A stretch of 64,000 nucleotides of DNA from Acorus gramineus (GCA_030737835.1 CM060854.1:16768002-16832001); one strand, 5' to 3'; shown: positions 46,871-57,993, counted from the stretch's first letter. The notes: a model not told the origin generated them from the letters alone. Numbers and translations: made by a program.

Positions 46871-47674
46871 TTTACAAAAAAAAGCACTTTGGACCCTTAT
46901 CAGTCTTCACATGAACCTGAGGAGCATCAGCAGGACCATGGACCTTTGGTGGGGCTTGACCTTTGCCCTTTCCTTGCTTTCTTCCCTTTTTAATATCTTT
47001 ATGAGCAACGAAATGAACTGAATGAATCCCTCTTTGCTTAAGTCTGGCCTCCTCTTGAATGGCCATACTTGTTAACTCATTGGCATTCCATTTGTCTTTA
47101 TTCGTATTATACGAGATTTGGAATGCCTCATACTGAGGTGGAAGTGAGTTCAAAATGAACTGCACTAAGAAGGATTCATCCACATTCATTCCCAATGTCT
47201 TGAGTTTTGCAGCGATATTAGTCATTTCTAAGATATGTTGTTGCATACCTCGCACCCCATCATATTTCATAGTTGTCAGTTGTGCCATAAGTGTCCTCGC
47301 TAATGATTTATCAGCAGCTTTGAAACGATCTTCCACATTTTCAGGTAGGTCTGTGCATCATCAGCTTTCGGAAGTGATGACTTGATGTTATTTGCAATAG
47401 TCATGCGCATAAACATTAGACTAAGTCTGTTGGATCGCTCCCACTGCTTAAATATATTTTTGTCATCCTCACTGCTAGCCTCAGTGAGTTCAGTGGGCTT
47501 TTCAGTTTGGAGAGCCAAATCTAGATCCAGAACACCAAGGGTGAACTGTATCTGCTCATTCCAATCTGAAAAGTTCGATCCATCGAGAACGGGAACAGAC
47601 GAAGCATGCGCATGAAGAGAAGGAGTAACAGGTACTGAAATAAGATTAAAATACTCACCAATTAGTTTGCACAA
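46871..47674 (-). pseudogene. Copia gag, split by a frameshift
   Basis: From the ATG at 47674 the frame encodes a copia-type capsid region (LDGSNFSDWNEQIQFTLG ... ANNIKSSLP), changes frame near 47330 where one A is missing from an A run (AAAA where five are expected), and continues with MEDRFKAADKSLARTLMAQL, LVQFILNSLPPQYEAFQISY and a Lys/Gly-rich stretch. It ends at the zinc knuckle (CFF), where an eight-T run shifts the frame into the next segment. Confidence 0.85.
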
Positions 47675-48322
47675 TTATAATTATGAACAAATAGTATCAT
47701 CATGATCTCTTCCTTTGGGCCGAGTCATGACATACAAAGCGTTCCATTTTTTTTTTTTTTTGTTTCACATAATGAATAAGACTAATTGATGACATTATCC
47801 ATAATCTGATAGACTTTTGACCTTTGGGCAACAAAAATAAAATCTGATTATGGGTGCATAAAAATTGTCTTATTCCAATTTCTAATTATTTAGTTATAGA
47901 TCCACCTTTGGGTCAATCTACAACTTCCTAAATAGAAATTGTTAATCTATCTTCATATAATATATGTTTATAAAATTTTATGGTTGGGCCACTTTGGTGA
48001 CTACCAAACTATTCCATTTTATAAACATATAATCATAAATAATAAAATATAATATGATAGATCTAACATAAATACTTTCTCAATGATAAAAGCATAAGGC
48101 AAGAAAGTCACGACCTATATATTCAAATTTAAATATATCCACTTTTACTTCAAAATTCCATAGTTATTTTTTCATTTATACAATTTATCAATAATGTACA
48201 ATAAACAATATGGATAGTCACTAACATTATGTGGATGGAAAAACTTATCAAATATGGAGAAAGACATGCTTAAACTTTCAAAAACAATCTTATAATCCGA
48301 AAAACATGAAAATCACAACCAC
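47675..48322 (-). other. Copia untranslated leader
   Basis: AT-rich 650-bp stretch between the primer site and gag, with a poly-T run at about 47748-47762. No coding sequence seen. Confidence 0.7.
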
Positions 48323-48334
48323 GCTCTGATACCA
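48323..48334 (-). other. Copia primer-binding site
   Basis: On the minus strand, TGGTATCAGAGC begins two bases after the 5' LTR and matches the 3' end of plant initiator tRNA-Met by complementarity. Confidence 0.9.
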
Positions 48335-48336
48335 CA

Positions 48337-49090
48337 TGTAAAATAAATCATAATAGCACTTAGAATCTTGATTAACATGTTTGCGAATACTATAATCATA
48401 TATTTCTGTCATGCGGAATCATTATAGTATATATACATATATATATATATACACACACATATACAAACCTTTCTCCATGGTAAGTAGTCTTCTTTTGGTA
48501 CAAGGACTTGAAGAAGAATAGAAGGATTCTTCACTCTCCTATCTCTCTATGGAGTGGACTTACTCTTGCTTGTGCAAACACAAGATGTTGTGAGACATGA
48601 CAAATGGGTTGGGAGTCCACTCCCTTTTATAGATGGAGAGGGGGAACCCTCCCACACTCAAACATAAATTGGATTCTTAAAACCCATTGAAGAATCCAAT
48701 GAACCTACTAAATGTTTTGGGAATGTATCTAATAATGGGTGGGTGTTGGGAATACAAAGACATTGAATATTTTCCTCATTCCAATGGCTATACATGTACA
48801 CAATTATTCCATACATTGTGTACCACTTTAAAGAGATGTATATACATTGTCTATCACTTAATGAAAATGTACATACATTATGTACCACTTAATGGGATAC
48901 ACACAATTACTCTTTATACATTGTGTATTATTCAAATGGATAGTCATGGGAATTGAACCACATAAAAACTTAATTAATTTATACTTAATTGATTTGCTCT
49001 TCCAATGTACCCTTTTATGAACCAAATAATGAAATGGAACATTGATCATTACATGTCCATATTCATTTCTTAATGGGTCACATTCTTACA
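48337..49090 (-). repeat. Copia 5' LTR
   Basis: It is nearly identical to 42476-43231. On the minus strand a TATAAAAG box at 48624-48631 is the likely promoter for the element's transcript. Confidence 0.9.
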
Positions 49091-49095
49091 TTATG

Positions 49096-49575
49096 TTAAT
49101 CTTATGAGGTTTGAGGATTTATGTTATCTTCCTTATGAATTCAAGGAGTTCCTTGTAAATTCAAAGAGTTTATAGGATCTTGATATAGATCAGATTCTTC
49201 TATCATTTTCACGCTGCATTGAAAAGGATGTGAATCCTCTCAAATAAAACCATTTTGACTTGCAGTGAATTATATTATTATTTTTTTGGTGGGTGCAGTG
49301 AATTATATTACAAATATGAAATCTGATGTAAAATATAAGAACCGATTACATTAATGAAACCTTTTAGTGCTACTTCTCAGGAATTCCTTTTCAGCAGACC
49401 TCAACTCCAGCAAATCGAAAAGCTGCCATAGCTCTCACTCCAACATGATAAATAATCTTGCTAATCTCAGCTTCTTTAAGTAAATTGGTTGATCATCTTG
49501 GGAGCCTATAAAGCTTATCATCTCCAAAAAAATTGGCTGATGAACAATGATAATACAATATCCCCTCTTATTAGC
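49096..49575 (-). other. 3' flank of the exchanger pseudogene
   Basis: AT-rich sequence between the copia element and the exchanger stop codon. It may be the old 3' untranslated region. It contains a short direct duplication of GCAGTGAATTATATTA near 49264 and 49297. Confidence 0.45.
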
Positions 49576-49996
49576 TCAATTCACAAACTTGGCGATCACA
49601 AGGCTTACAGCAATGAAAAGAACATAAACACAGATGAAGCAGAAACCCCAAAATCATGGCACCAGAACATGAACCAAGTCATTACTAGAAGAGACCCCAT
49701 CACGCAACTATGATGTTTACATGGAACCGGAGTTCATATGCAAATGGGTAAACCAGTTTCTATCAGCAAACCAACGAACATGTTAAATAGGCCCTCCAAA
49801 GCAACCTTCTATTGCCATTGAGGGCTGACCCGCCTTGGCAATTGCCACTTCAGCGATTAGATCACCAACGGAGCTCCCCCATGCGAGCACTGTCAGACCT
49901 AGAATAGCTGGGGCAGCTTTAATAAATCTTGCGAGGCAGTCTAAAAGCTCTACAGCGATTGTCGATATCCAGAACATGCTTATCACAACATCCATG
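49576..49996 (-). pseudogene. C-terminal end of a cation/calcium exchanger (CCX-type), broken
   Basis: The minus strand encodes AVELLDCLARF, then PAILGLTVLAWGSSVGDLI and AKAGQPSMAIEGCFGGP, which is the second alpha-repeat of CCX/NCKX exchangers; the G(S/N)SVGDL core binds the transported cation. After GGP a 2-base loss shifts the frame; FNMFVGLLIETG follows, then, after more damage and an apparent deletion, MGSLLVMTW and, in another frame, FWGFCFICVYVLFIAVSLVI ending KFVN and stop at 49578-49576. Intact proteins of this family have about 10-13 membrane segments; only the last three or four remain. The upstream side is cut by the gypsy insertion at 49997 (its TSD CCATG overlaps the coding frame). 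No upstream exon was recognised beyond 62880. Confidence 0.75.
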
Positions 49997-52900
49997 TGTC
50001 ACGCCCTAGGGCCGGCCGACCCCAGGACGCGGCAAGTGTATATATGATATCAGTAACAAGAGTTCAATAACTTACTCACACAACAGCTAAAAATGACTAC
50101 ACAGATAAAAGCAGGGCTGACATAATATATACACCAAATGCGGAAGCTAAAAGACTGAATCTGTAATCCAAAAACATATTACAGACTCGATACATAATCA
50201 ACTGTCTTGTGAGAGCCAATATATACAAAGACATCCAAATAATATACAAACACGTGCCCAAGCACGGAATATAATACATACAAGCGAAAGGGATGCTGAT
50301 AGCCTCTGATACTCGCGGGACGTGGCGCTACTCCGCTAGTGATGAAGTCCCTCGGGGAGCTCCTCCTCCAGATCCGACTCAGATGACACTGAAAAAGGTT
50401 TTTATGCGAGGGGTGAGCCACACGCTCAGTGAATAGCACAACCCATGCATCACAGCTTATATTAACCACAACCAGATATTATTAATCCACAATCACATTA
50501 CTCAAGCCACAAAATGGCAGCAACTCCGCAATCCAGTGGGTCGCTACCGCTAACCCACCACACCCTCACCCTCACCCTCACCTCTCAATGGGTGACCAAG
50601 GATATTGGGACTAACTACACAAAACCAGCGGGTCGCTACCGCTAAACTCGCTACACCCTCACCCTCACCCTCAATGGGTGACCAAGGATATTGGGACTTA
50701 CAATCCAGTGGGTCGCCACATTGCCGGCCCACCATACCCTCACCCTCACCCTCAATAGGTGACCTAGGCTCTTGGGACTGACTAGGCTGTTGGTCACCCT
50801 TGGTCCACCGATAGTCTCTCCCCACTCCGTAGGTCGTTTGGCCACTCCCACATTCAGCACAGTCCTTCTACCAAATCAGGAGGCGCCTACTGATGGGAGC
50901 CCCTGCACGGGATGACCTTTCCAACGCCGGGGTAGTCTCTACACGGATCCAACGAAGGGAACAGAACAGCCTATCCATCGCATATGATCCACTCGGATCC
51001 CCAGACAACACATCATAACAACTCTAATGTCCTGAATTCCTCAGAATTCCTCCAGGGCGCATAACCAAGATGCGGGGAACATGCATAATAGTTATAACAA
51101 GGTTGGAATATTAACGGGGAAAGAATCCTTGGGAGGGCAGCGTGAGGTCGCGATATAGGACATCCCGACAACCAAACAAGGAACACGGAGTACCCTAGCC
51201 CGGGTCTCACCGCTGTCCTCGCGAGGCCCCTCCCCTATGATATTCGCTAAGACAGGCTAATAATCACATGCTCGCATTTTATTTAAATAAATAAACTAAA
51301 TGGGAACATGCATCGGTTGGGGCTTTCCTAGCATGGAAACATGATAACAGGGTGCATGGCTCTGATACGGGTCCTAAGGGTATAAGTCCCTAGCATACAA
51401 ATCTAGGGTGGCATGCATACTACAGATTATCATTCTTTCATAGCTTTTCATATTAACAGGTTAATATTTACTGTGGTGCCCCAGGGGAGGACGGTACACG
51501 CCCAAGTGCATGTAACGCCTCCCTACTGGGTTGGATCGTCCCACTCACCGGAGATCGGGTCGACGCGTGACCGTCCGTCGAGATCTGCAAAACAGGGTAA
51601 CAACTTGGTGAGTAAAAATCCATAAATACATAAAAAATACTCTAAAATACCCAACACTCTGATCGTCCCACCCACCGGCAACCACCCGCACGGCCACCCG
51701 CACGGCCACCGCCCCCGGATGCACCGCCGCGCCTCAGCCCGCGCACCCAGGCGCACCGTCGGGCCCCTGCCCGCACGCCTGGACCCGCAGCCGAGCCACC
51801 CGGTGCGCCGCGCGCCCACTGCGTCCCGCCGCAGCAGCCCGCGCGCACCCCGCACTCCCCGCGCTGACCCGCGAGCACACCGCACGCCCCGCGCGCACCC
51901 CGCACGCACCGCCAGCCTCTACCTGCGCGCACTCCGCGCGCACCACCAGCCTCTACCCGCGCGCACGCCTGCCTCCGCCCAGCGCCCAGCACGCAGCGCT
52001 CAGCACCCGCGACCAGCTCCCAGCGCTCAGCGCCCAGCACCGGGGACCCTCACCCAGCACCCACGCGCACACCCGCGCAACACGCGCCCAGCATGCCTGG
52101 CAGCACGCGCCCAGCGCGCCTGCCAGCCTGCCCGCGCTGTCGCCCGCGCTGCCTGCCTGCGCGCATCGCCGAGTGGCCCGAGCACCGCTCGCCTGTACGC
52201 CCGGGTACTGCTCGCCTGAGGCCCGAGCACCTCCTGCCCAGCACGCCTGTGCGCCCAGCCTGCCTGCCCGGCCTGCCAGTGCGCATAGCCCAGCCAGCCT
52301 GCTCCGCACGCCTCCCCCCGGACCCCCCCGGCAAACTGGTGCACCTGCTCCCAACCTACCCGAGCTAGTCCTACCCAGTCTACCCTGCGCGCCCCGCACG
52401 CCCAGCACACAGCACGCCCAGCGCTAACCCGAGCGCACTCCCGCGCGCACCCGCGCGCGCGCCCTGCTGCTGCTCGCCTGCTGCGCCTGCCTGAGCACCT
52501 GCTGTGCTGCCTGCTGCCCGGGACTGCAAGCCTCATGCCCGAGCACCTCTACCACCCACCACCGGCCACCCCAAGGCCTCCGACCACCACCCACAACCCT
52601 CCGACGGCCACCCACCGCCGCCGACCACCACCCAACCTCAAATCCAACCTCCTAACATACATCTATACAAGAAAAGAGAGGAAAAAGGGCTTACCAAGGG
52701 GAGGAAGAGATGTTCGGTTGCTCTCCGCGCACCGATACCTGTCCCAAAAGGCTTCCAACACCGAGATCTACTCCCACCTCCGAAATGGCCCAAATCAGGG
52801 AAGAAGAGAGGGGGGATGGAGGGGCAAAGCTTCTCGGAATCCGGATTTGAAAGCACCGGGGTGTAGATCAGGACCCGATCTACACTTCCTATGCTTTAGG

Positions 52901-53282
52901 TTTTAAGCTTTGAGGGCTCTAAGGGGCTCAAAACCAAGAAAAATGGAGAAGGGGAGAGAGAAAGCTAAGGGAAGAAGATGATGAATAGTGCCAACAAGAT
53001 TTTAGATTTCATTTATATAGCGAGTCACTTAAAATGCCTGGATACGCCCCGGAACTGTGAAATTTCAGAAACGTTACCGGAATTCGATGAAATTTTCGTG
53101 AGAGGCCTAAAATGGCACCAGGACACCAAATATGCAGTTAGATTTCCAATCGGTGTCCTCTAACTCAGGACGATAGCTAACAGTCCAAAAATTAGCGGTT
53201 CCGATCGAAAACCGAAAAAAATGAAAAACTGCCAGAACGCTCCAATGGTTACCAGCAGGCTAAAAGTGACACATATATAACA
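49997..53282 (-). repeat. 3' LTR of the gypsy element, subfamily C
   Basis: The 3286-bp LTR reads on the minus strand from TGTTATATATGTGTCAC to GGGCGTGACA. On the minus strand TATATAAAT at 53011-53019 is a good TATA box, which leaves a short U3 of about 270 bp and an unusually long R/U5. Three GGGTGA-type repeat units lie at about 50560-50790. Confidence 0.9.
51585..52694 (-). other. GC-rich intron-like block 1 of LTR C (3' LTR)
   Basis: On the minus strand it starts GTAAGC at 52694 and ends TTTTGCAG, 1110 bp. The 36-bp block follows at 51584-51549, then a GTGAGT donor, and an acceptor CTTTTTCAG before 50388. The third exon-like part keeps the frame (SESDLEEELPEGLHH) to TAG at 50338-50336. 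The core is CGCG-rich. Confidence 0.5.
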
Positions 53283-53295
53283 TTCTCCCCCCCTT
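53283..53295 (-). other. Gypsy polypurine tract
   Basis: On the minus strand AAGGGGGGGAGAA directly precedes the 3' LTR. Confidence 0.85.
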
Positions 53296-53309
53296 AGGAA
53301 ATTTTGTCC

Positions 53310-53625
53310 TCAAAATATGCAAAAACATCTAGGAGGGGAAAAGATGCGGATACGCGTCACACCTGGCATCCTTGAGCTCCTAAGTGTCCTTAACACCGGA
53401 ACGGTGCTGCCATCGCATTTCGACCAACTAAACGGTCTTGGTGCAGAGCCTCCTCACGCGACGGTCCATGATCACAATTGACTGCTCCACGAATGACTGT
53501 CCGGCTCAGAGACGAGCGGCTCGAACGGGATGACGTGAGCAGGATCGTGGACACACCCTTACCCAACTGCGAACCCACCACTCCAAGACGGAGAGGTAAG
53601 AATTGGCGCTGAGGTGAGCCTCCGA
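53310..53625 (-). pseudogene. Integrase C-terminus with chromodomain-like sequence, broken
   Basis: On the minus strand, in changing frames, the segment encodes HDPAHVIPFEPLVSEPD, then EQSIVIMDRRVRRLCTKTV, LVEMRWQHRSGVKDT and YPHLFPS. Chromovirus integrases end with this arrangement: a DRR(V)RRLR motif, then a chromodomain with LVxVxW(Q)xxS and a final YP(H)LF. Two in-frame stops and at least one frameshift break it. It lies directly before the polypurine tract, as in intact chromoviruses. Confidence 0.7.
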
Positions 53626-53628
53626 ATA

Positions 53629-53886
53629 AAACTTCAGGAAGCTCTCCTCGCAAGACGGGGACCACTCGAACCGGACATCCTTCCGAGTAAGGCGGTTAAG
53701 AGGAACAGCTATCTTCGAGAGTCCCTCGTCAAACCTCCTGCAATAACTCGCCAAACTCGGGAAGCTCCGAATCCTTGCGGGGTTCGACGGTCGACGCCAA
53801 TTCGACATAGCAAGCGTCTTACCCGGGTCCACAGATATACCTTCACCACAAACTCGCACTTGATCCATCACCAGCTGATGCTTCCC
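53629..53886 (-). pseudogene. Gypsy reverse transcriptase end fragment
   Basis: The fragment encodes GEGISVDPGKTLAMSNWRRP, IRSFPSLASYCRRFDEGLSK and LTRKDVRFEWSPSCEESF, the region just after the catalytic core of gypsy reverse transcriptase (GISVDPxK ... RSFLGLAxYYRRF ... LTRK). The catalytic YxDD motif is absent. It is fused on one side to LTR-derived sequence and on the other to the integrase tail, so two deletions or rearrangements border it. Confidence 0.8.
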
Positions 53887-54445
53887 GGGTATCCCTTGAC
53901 TGGGAAAAGAAACCTCGGGAGAGCAGCATGAGATCCCGATATAGGATACCCCGACAACCAAACAAGGAACACGAAGTACCCTAGCCCGGGTCTCAACGCT
54001 GACCTCACACGGCCCCTTAAACCAGAAAAGGAACACTAGAAGAAGACATCACTCTTAAAGAACATTACCAATCTCACCGGATCATCTATATCTAGATAAT
54101 CACCCACCGATAGCCTTCAACCTCCATCACAAGACCGGACCCAACATCCGTGGGAACGGTCGAACAACAATTGGGTCACGAGGCGACGCGTCTTTGTCTC
54201 ATCCACACCCTCACTCCCATCAGGAGACATATTGGGACTTTGGGAGAGACTTAGACTGCTCTTCACCCCTGGTCCACCGGTAGCCTCTCCTCCACACCGT
54301 AGGCCACCTGGTTCGTTCCCACAATTCAGCACAGTCCGAAACCAAATCAGGAGGTGCCTACTGATGGGAGCCCTCTGTCAGGAAGGCCTCTCTAACGCTG
54401 AGGAGTCCCTACTCGGGTCCAACAAAGGGGAGAACGATTCCACGC
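53887..54445 (-). repeat. LTR-derived segment inside the gypsy internal region
   Basis: About 53887-54035 and 54080-54445 match parts of the LTR family in the same strand order (CCCCGACAACCAAACAAGGA; CACAGTCCGAAACCAAATCA; CTACTGATGGGAGCCC). It is diverged from the element's own LTRs, so it came from another family member, by template switching or unequal recombination. The frame that joins it to the reverse transcriptase piece is fortuitous. Confidence 0.7.
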
Positions 54446-54796
54446 TCGCGACATCATCCATTAATCCATTTCCGGGTTAGCCCCTACCTGGCATACCCCC
54501 ACGATCAGTACCCCTCCGACTGCATCGGCGGTACCTACGGATGAGAGCCTCCTGCCAGGACGGCTACAACTCGGCCTCTTTAACTCGAACAACCACACTC
54601 CTTACCCGCTCAACGAGACATCACACACATGCTTAACCGCAATCAACACACATATATTCATAGGGAGCTGGGAAAACAAAACATTACCTCGAACCATGAC
54701 GCCCGAAACCTGCGCCTCCTCGACCGAATGAGCTGCAACTCTGCCCTGAACGAACTGCGGCTGAGGAGCAGGGGCACGCCTCGCCGGCTGCACTGG
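54446..54796 (-). other. Gypsy internal region without recognised coding sequence
   Basis: This stretch between the gag stop and the LTR-derived segment is where protease would be expected. No DSG/DTG protease motif was recognised. Confidence 0.5.
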
Positions 54797-56041
54797 CTAC
54801 CTCCATTGGTCAACTCGACCATCCTGTGGCTGCTGCTGACGAGGAAGCTGCTGCTGAGGTAGCACACGGGGTCGGCCAGCATCAGGGCAATTGTATCTGA
54901 TATGCCCGATGCGCTGACAATGGAAACAGCGCCGCCTCTCCGGCTGCATGGACTGGATGGGAACTGCCGCAATGGGTGCCGGATCCCACACTGGCACCGC
55001 ATCTGCTGGAGGAGAGGCAGCCGCTAACTGATCAAAACGGGGCCTCCTCCTCTTGCGCTGCCCCTGGTCCCGACTCCCGGAAGGACCCTGATCTGCAGAA
55101 GGGGTCGGAACCCTCACGAGGATCCCGAGGTCTCGCTCGACTGTCTTCGCTCGAGACACCAAGTCTGAGAACCTCGAGAAAGCCTGGGAGGAGACATGCA
55201 CCCGAATGGCGCTGCAGAGACCAAGCTCGAAACGGCGGCACCTCGCCTCTTCGTCCATCACCAAGGCTAGAGCGAATTTGGATAGCCTCGTGAAGCGCGT
55301 GGAGTAGTCAGCGACAGACATAGAGCCCTGCGTCAACCGCTCAAACTCCTGCATCACGATCTGCCGTGTCGAGAACGGGAAGTACTCCTCCAGGAAATAC
55401 CTCCTGAAGTCTGCCCATGAAAGCTGCTCCAATCCCTCGGGGATGTCCACCACTCGGGTAGCCCACCAATCGGCAGCGCTACCCTTCAGCATGAAGGTGG
55501 CAAGGGAGACTCGCTGGCGATCCGTGCAAAGCATGGTCGAGAAGATCACCTCCACCTCCATCAACCATCGCTCTGGGGCAAGGGGATCCGCCGACTGGCC
55601 ATAGAACTCGGGAGGATGGAGCTTTAGAAAAGCTGCGAGGCCACTCTGCTGCACCCGCGCTGCAGCCTCTAGCCCCACCTCCTTCGCCAGGGGATCCTGA
55701 ACTCTCGCCGCTGGAATCACCACGGGGACTGGGGGTACTTCGGGTACCGCAGGCAGATCTGCCACCAAGGGGACCTGTGGAACTGCATCACGGGCCGCCC
55801 TCAGCTCCTGGATCTCCCGCGCCTGCTCTACCAACACTCTGGTCTGGGCCTCCAGTGCCCTGGTCTGAGTCTCCACTAAATCCGCTATCCGAGCGAACGC
55901 ATGTTCCCATGCGGGAGGCTCCTGCGCCGATCCTGGCCTCACAGCCGTGGACTCTCCAGTAGCATCCTCGCCTCTAGTAGGTCCGGAAACCTCCAAAGGT
56001 CGAGAGGGACCATGTCCGCGCCGTCCTCTGCGAGGAGGCAT
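54797..56041 (-). CDS. Gag of chromovirus-type gypsy element
   Basis: The 414-residue open frame starts with a basic MPPRRGRRGHG and has a coiled-coil-like stretch (about 45-80: ETQTRALEAQTRVLVEQARE), a Pro/Val-rich linker, and the Retrotrans_gag domain (about 130-270), with PPEFYGQSADP, LMEVEVIFSTM, GSAADWW, WADFRRYFLEEYFP and SVADYSTRFTRLS. A basic region (GQRKRRRPRF) and one CCHC zinc knuckle (CFHCQRIGHIRYNC) follow near the end. It forms the particle that packages the RNA. The start is the first ATG after the primer site, 103 bp away. The frame is intact but stops soon after the knuckle and does not continue into protease. Confidence 0.9.
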   Translation of the reverse strand: MPPRRGRRGHGPSRPLEVSGPTRGEDATGESTAVRPGSAQEPPAWEHAFARIADLVETQTRALEAQTRVLVEQAREIQELRAARDAVPQVPLVADLPAVPEVPPVPVVIPAARVQDPLAKEVGLEAAARVQQSGLAAFLKLHPPEFYGQSADPLAPERWLMEVEVIFSTMLCTDRQRVSLATFMLKGSAADWWATRVVDIPEGLEQLSWADFRRYFLEEYFPFSTRQIVMQEFERLTQGSMSVADYSTRFTRLSKFALALVMDEEARCRRFELGLCSAIRVHVSSQAFSRFSDLVSRAKTVERDLGILVRVPTPSADQGPSGSRDQGQRKRRRPRFDQLAAASPPADAVPVWDPAPIAAVPIQSMQPERRRCFHCQRIGHIRYNCPDAGRPRVLPQQQLPRQQQPQDGRVDQWR

Positions 56042-56143
56042 ATCAGCAACCTAAGAAAACCAGACACTAGGATCATAATACACATATAGAAATCCTAGGA
56101 CTCATCTCTACGAAAAGAAGACCATTGGCTCTGACAGGACCAG

Positions 56144-56155
56144 GCTCTGATACCA
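56144..56155 (-). other. Gypsy primer-binding site
   Basis: On the minus strand TGGTATCAGAGC lies five bases after the 5' LTR end (GTGACA), complementary to the end of initiator tRNA-Met. Confidence 0.9.
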
Positions 56156-56957
56156 ACTTTTGTCACGCCCCAGGGCCGGCCGACCCCGGGACGCGGCAAG
56201 TGTATATATGATATCAGTAACAAGAGTTCAATAACATACTCACACAATAGCTAAAAATGACAACACAGATAAAAGCAGGGCTGACATAATATATACACCA
56301 AATGCAGAAGCTAAAAGACTGAATCTGTAATCCAAAAACATATTACAGACTCGATACATAATTAACTGTTATATATGTGTCACTTTTAACCTGCTGGTAA
56401 CCGTTGGAGCGTCCTGGCAGTTTTTTTAAAATTTTTAGGGTTTTTCGATCGGAACCGCATAATTTCAGACTGTTAGCTATCGTCTGAGCTAGAGGACTCC
56501 GATTGAAAATCTAACTGCATATTATGTGTCCTGGTGCCATTTTAAGCCACTCATGAAAATTTCATCGAATTCTGGCATCGTTTGCAAAAATTTCACAGTT
56601 CCGGGGCGTATCCGGGTTTTTAAGTCGCGCTCTACTTAAAAGGAATCAAAAATATCTAAACACTATTCATCATCTTCCCGACCTGCTCTCTCTCTCTCCT
56701 CTCCTCCGTTTTTCTTCCGTTTGAGCCCCCTACACCCCTCAAAACCAAAAACCTAAAGCACGGGAAGTGTAGATCGGGTCCCGATCTACGCTCCGGTGTC
56801 TTCAAATTCGAATTCCGACGATCCTAGCCTCCCCGACCTCCCCTCTCTCTCCTCTGTTTCGAGCCAAATCGAGGGCCGTGATAGATCGGGGCGTGAGAAG
56901 GCTTTTGGGAAGGGTTTCGGCGCGTGGAGATCCACCGGACGCCTCTTCCTCCCCTCG

Positions 56958-57993
56958 GTAAGCCTCCTTTCCCTCTTTTTTCTTGTCTAGATGATTGCTA
57001 GGGGGGGGGGGTTTTGTGGTTGGGAGGTGGTCGGTGGCAGTGGGGGTCGTCGGAGGGTGGTCGAAGGTGGTTGGTGGTGCTCGGGCTGGTGGGAGACGTC
57101 CTCGGGCGCAGGCAGCAGCGGCAGCGACCCAGGCGGCGCGCAGGCCGGGCGCGCGCGGGCACGCGCGTGTGCATGCGCGGGCGTGCGTGCGCGCGGCGTG
57201 CGCGCGAGTGCGCGCGGGTCTGGTGCGGGGAGCTGCTCGGGCGGCTGTGCGCAGAGCTGGCCGTGCTGTGCTGGTCGTGCGGGCTGGTGCTGGGCGAGCT
57301 GGGCGGCTGGTGCTGGGCGGGCTGGTGCGCGTGGAGCAGGTCGCGCGGGTGCGAGGTGGTGGCTGAGGCAGCGGAGGGCGTGCGCGAGGTGGTGTCCGAG
57401 GTGCTAGGCGTGCGCGAGGTGGTGGCTGAGGTGCTAGGCGTGCGCGAGGTGGTGGCCGAGGTGCTAGGCGTGCGCGGGGTGGTGGCAGAGGTGCTAGGCA
57501 GTGCGCGCGGGTGTGCAGAGTGCGCGCGGAGGGCGTGGCGAGGCGGCCGTGGTGCGCGCGAGGCGCGGCGGAGCGGCGGAGGTGCGCGCGGGGTGCGCGC
57601 GGGGCGAGGAGGCGTGCGCGAGGCGTGCGCGGGGCGCGGCAAGGCAGGGATGGTGTGCGCGGGGGCGAGGCGCCGCGCGCGGGGCGTGCGGGGTGCTCGC
57701 GGGCCAGCGCACGGCGTGCGGGGCGCTTGCGGGCTGCCGCGGCTGGGCTCGGTGGACGCGCGGAGCCCCGGGCGGTGCGCGGAGTGCGCAGGCTGAGGCG
57801 CGGCGGCGCGTCCGGGCGGTCGGGTGGCCGTGCGGGTGGTGGCCGACCGTGCGGGTGGTTGTCGGAGTGCTCGGGCTAGCGTGCGTGCGGGTCGTATGCA
57901 CGTTTGCCCGAGTGTTGGGAGTTTAATTGTGGGTTTATGTATTTTGTAGTATTTATGGATTTTAACTCACCATATTGATTGTCTGTCTTGCAG
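56958..57993 (+). other. GC-rich intron-like block 1 of nested LTR A
   Basis: Starts GTAAGC and ends GTCTTGCAG, 1036 bp, about 110 bp longer than in the copy at 382-1308. The 36-bp block follows at 57994-58029, GTGAGT at 58030, and the acceptor TTTTTCCCCAG ends at 59278; the frame ends at TAG 59341-59343 as in the other A copy. Confidence 0.5.
57380..57505 (+). repeat. 30-bp minisatellite within the GC-rich block
   Basis: About four units of roughly 30 bp, built around GCGTGCGCGAGGTGGTGGC and GAGGTGCTAG. The copy at 382-1308 has a different arrangement of shorter, related units (about 880-960), so unit number varies between copies. Confidence 0.75.

Larger units (their letters stand above)
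42476..49090 (-). mobile_element. Ty1/copia LTR retrotransposon, full length, minus strand
   Basis: The 6.6-kb element has LTRs of 756 and 754 bp, is bounded by a perfect TTATG duplication (42471-42475 and 49091-49095), and has an initiator-tRNA-Met primer site, a polypurine tract, and gag, protease, integrase, reverse transcriptase and RNase H in the order typical of copia. The two LTRs differ by about two substitutions and a 2-bp repeat-length change, so insertion was recent. The gag-pol frame is interrupted by four single-base frameshifts (near 47330, 46880, 45600 and 44490). The element is therefore defective as assembled. Lineage within copia was not assigned. Confidence 0.95.

Noticed and set aside
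50560..50790. Possible CRISPR-like array of ACCCTCACCCTC repeats
   Set aside because: Three degenerate LTR-internal tandem units in plant DNA with no unique spacers of constant length and no cas genes.
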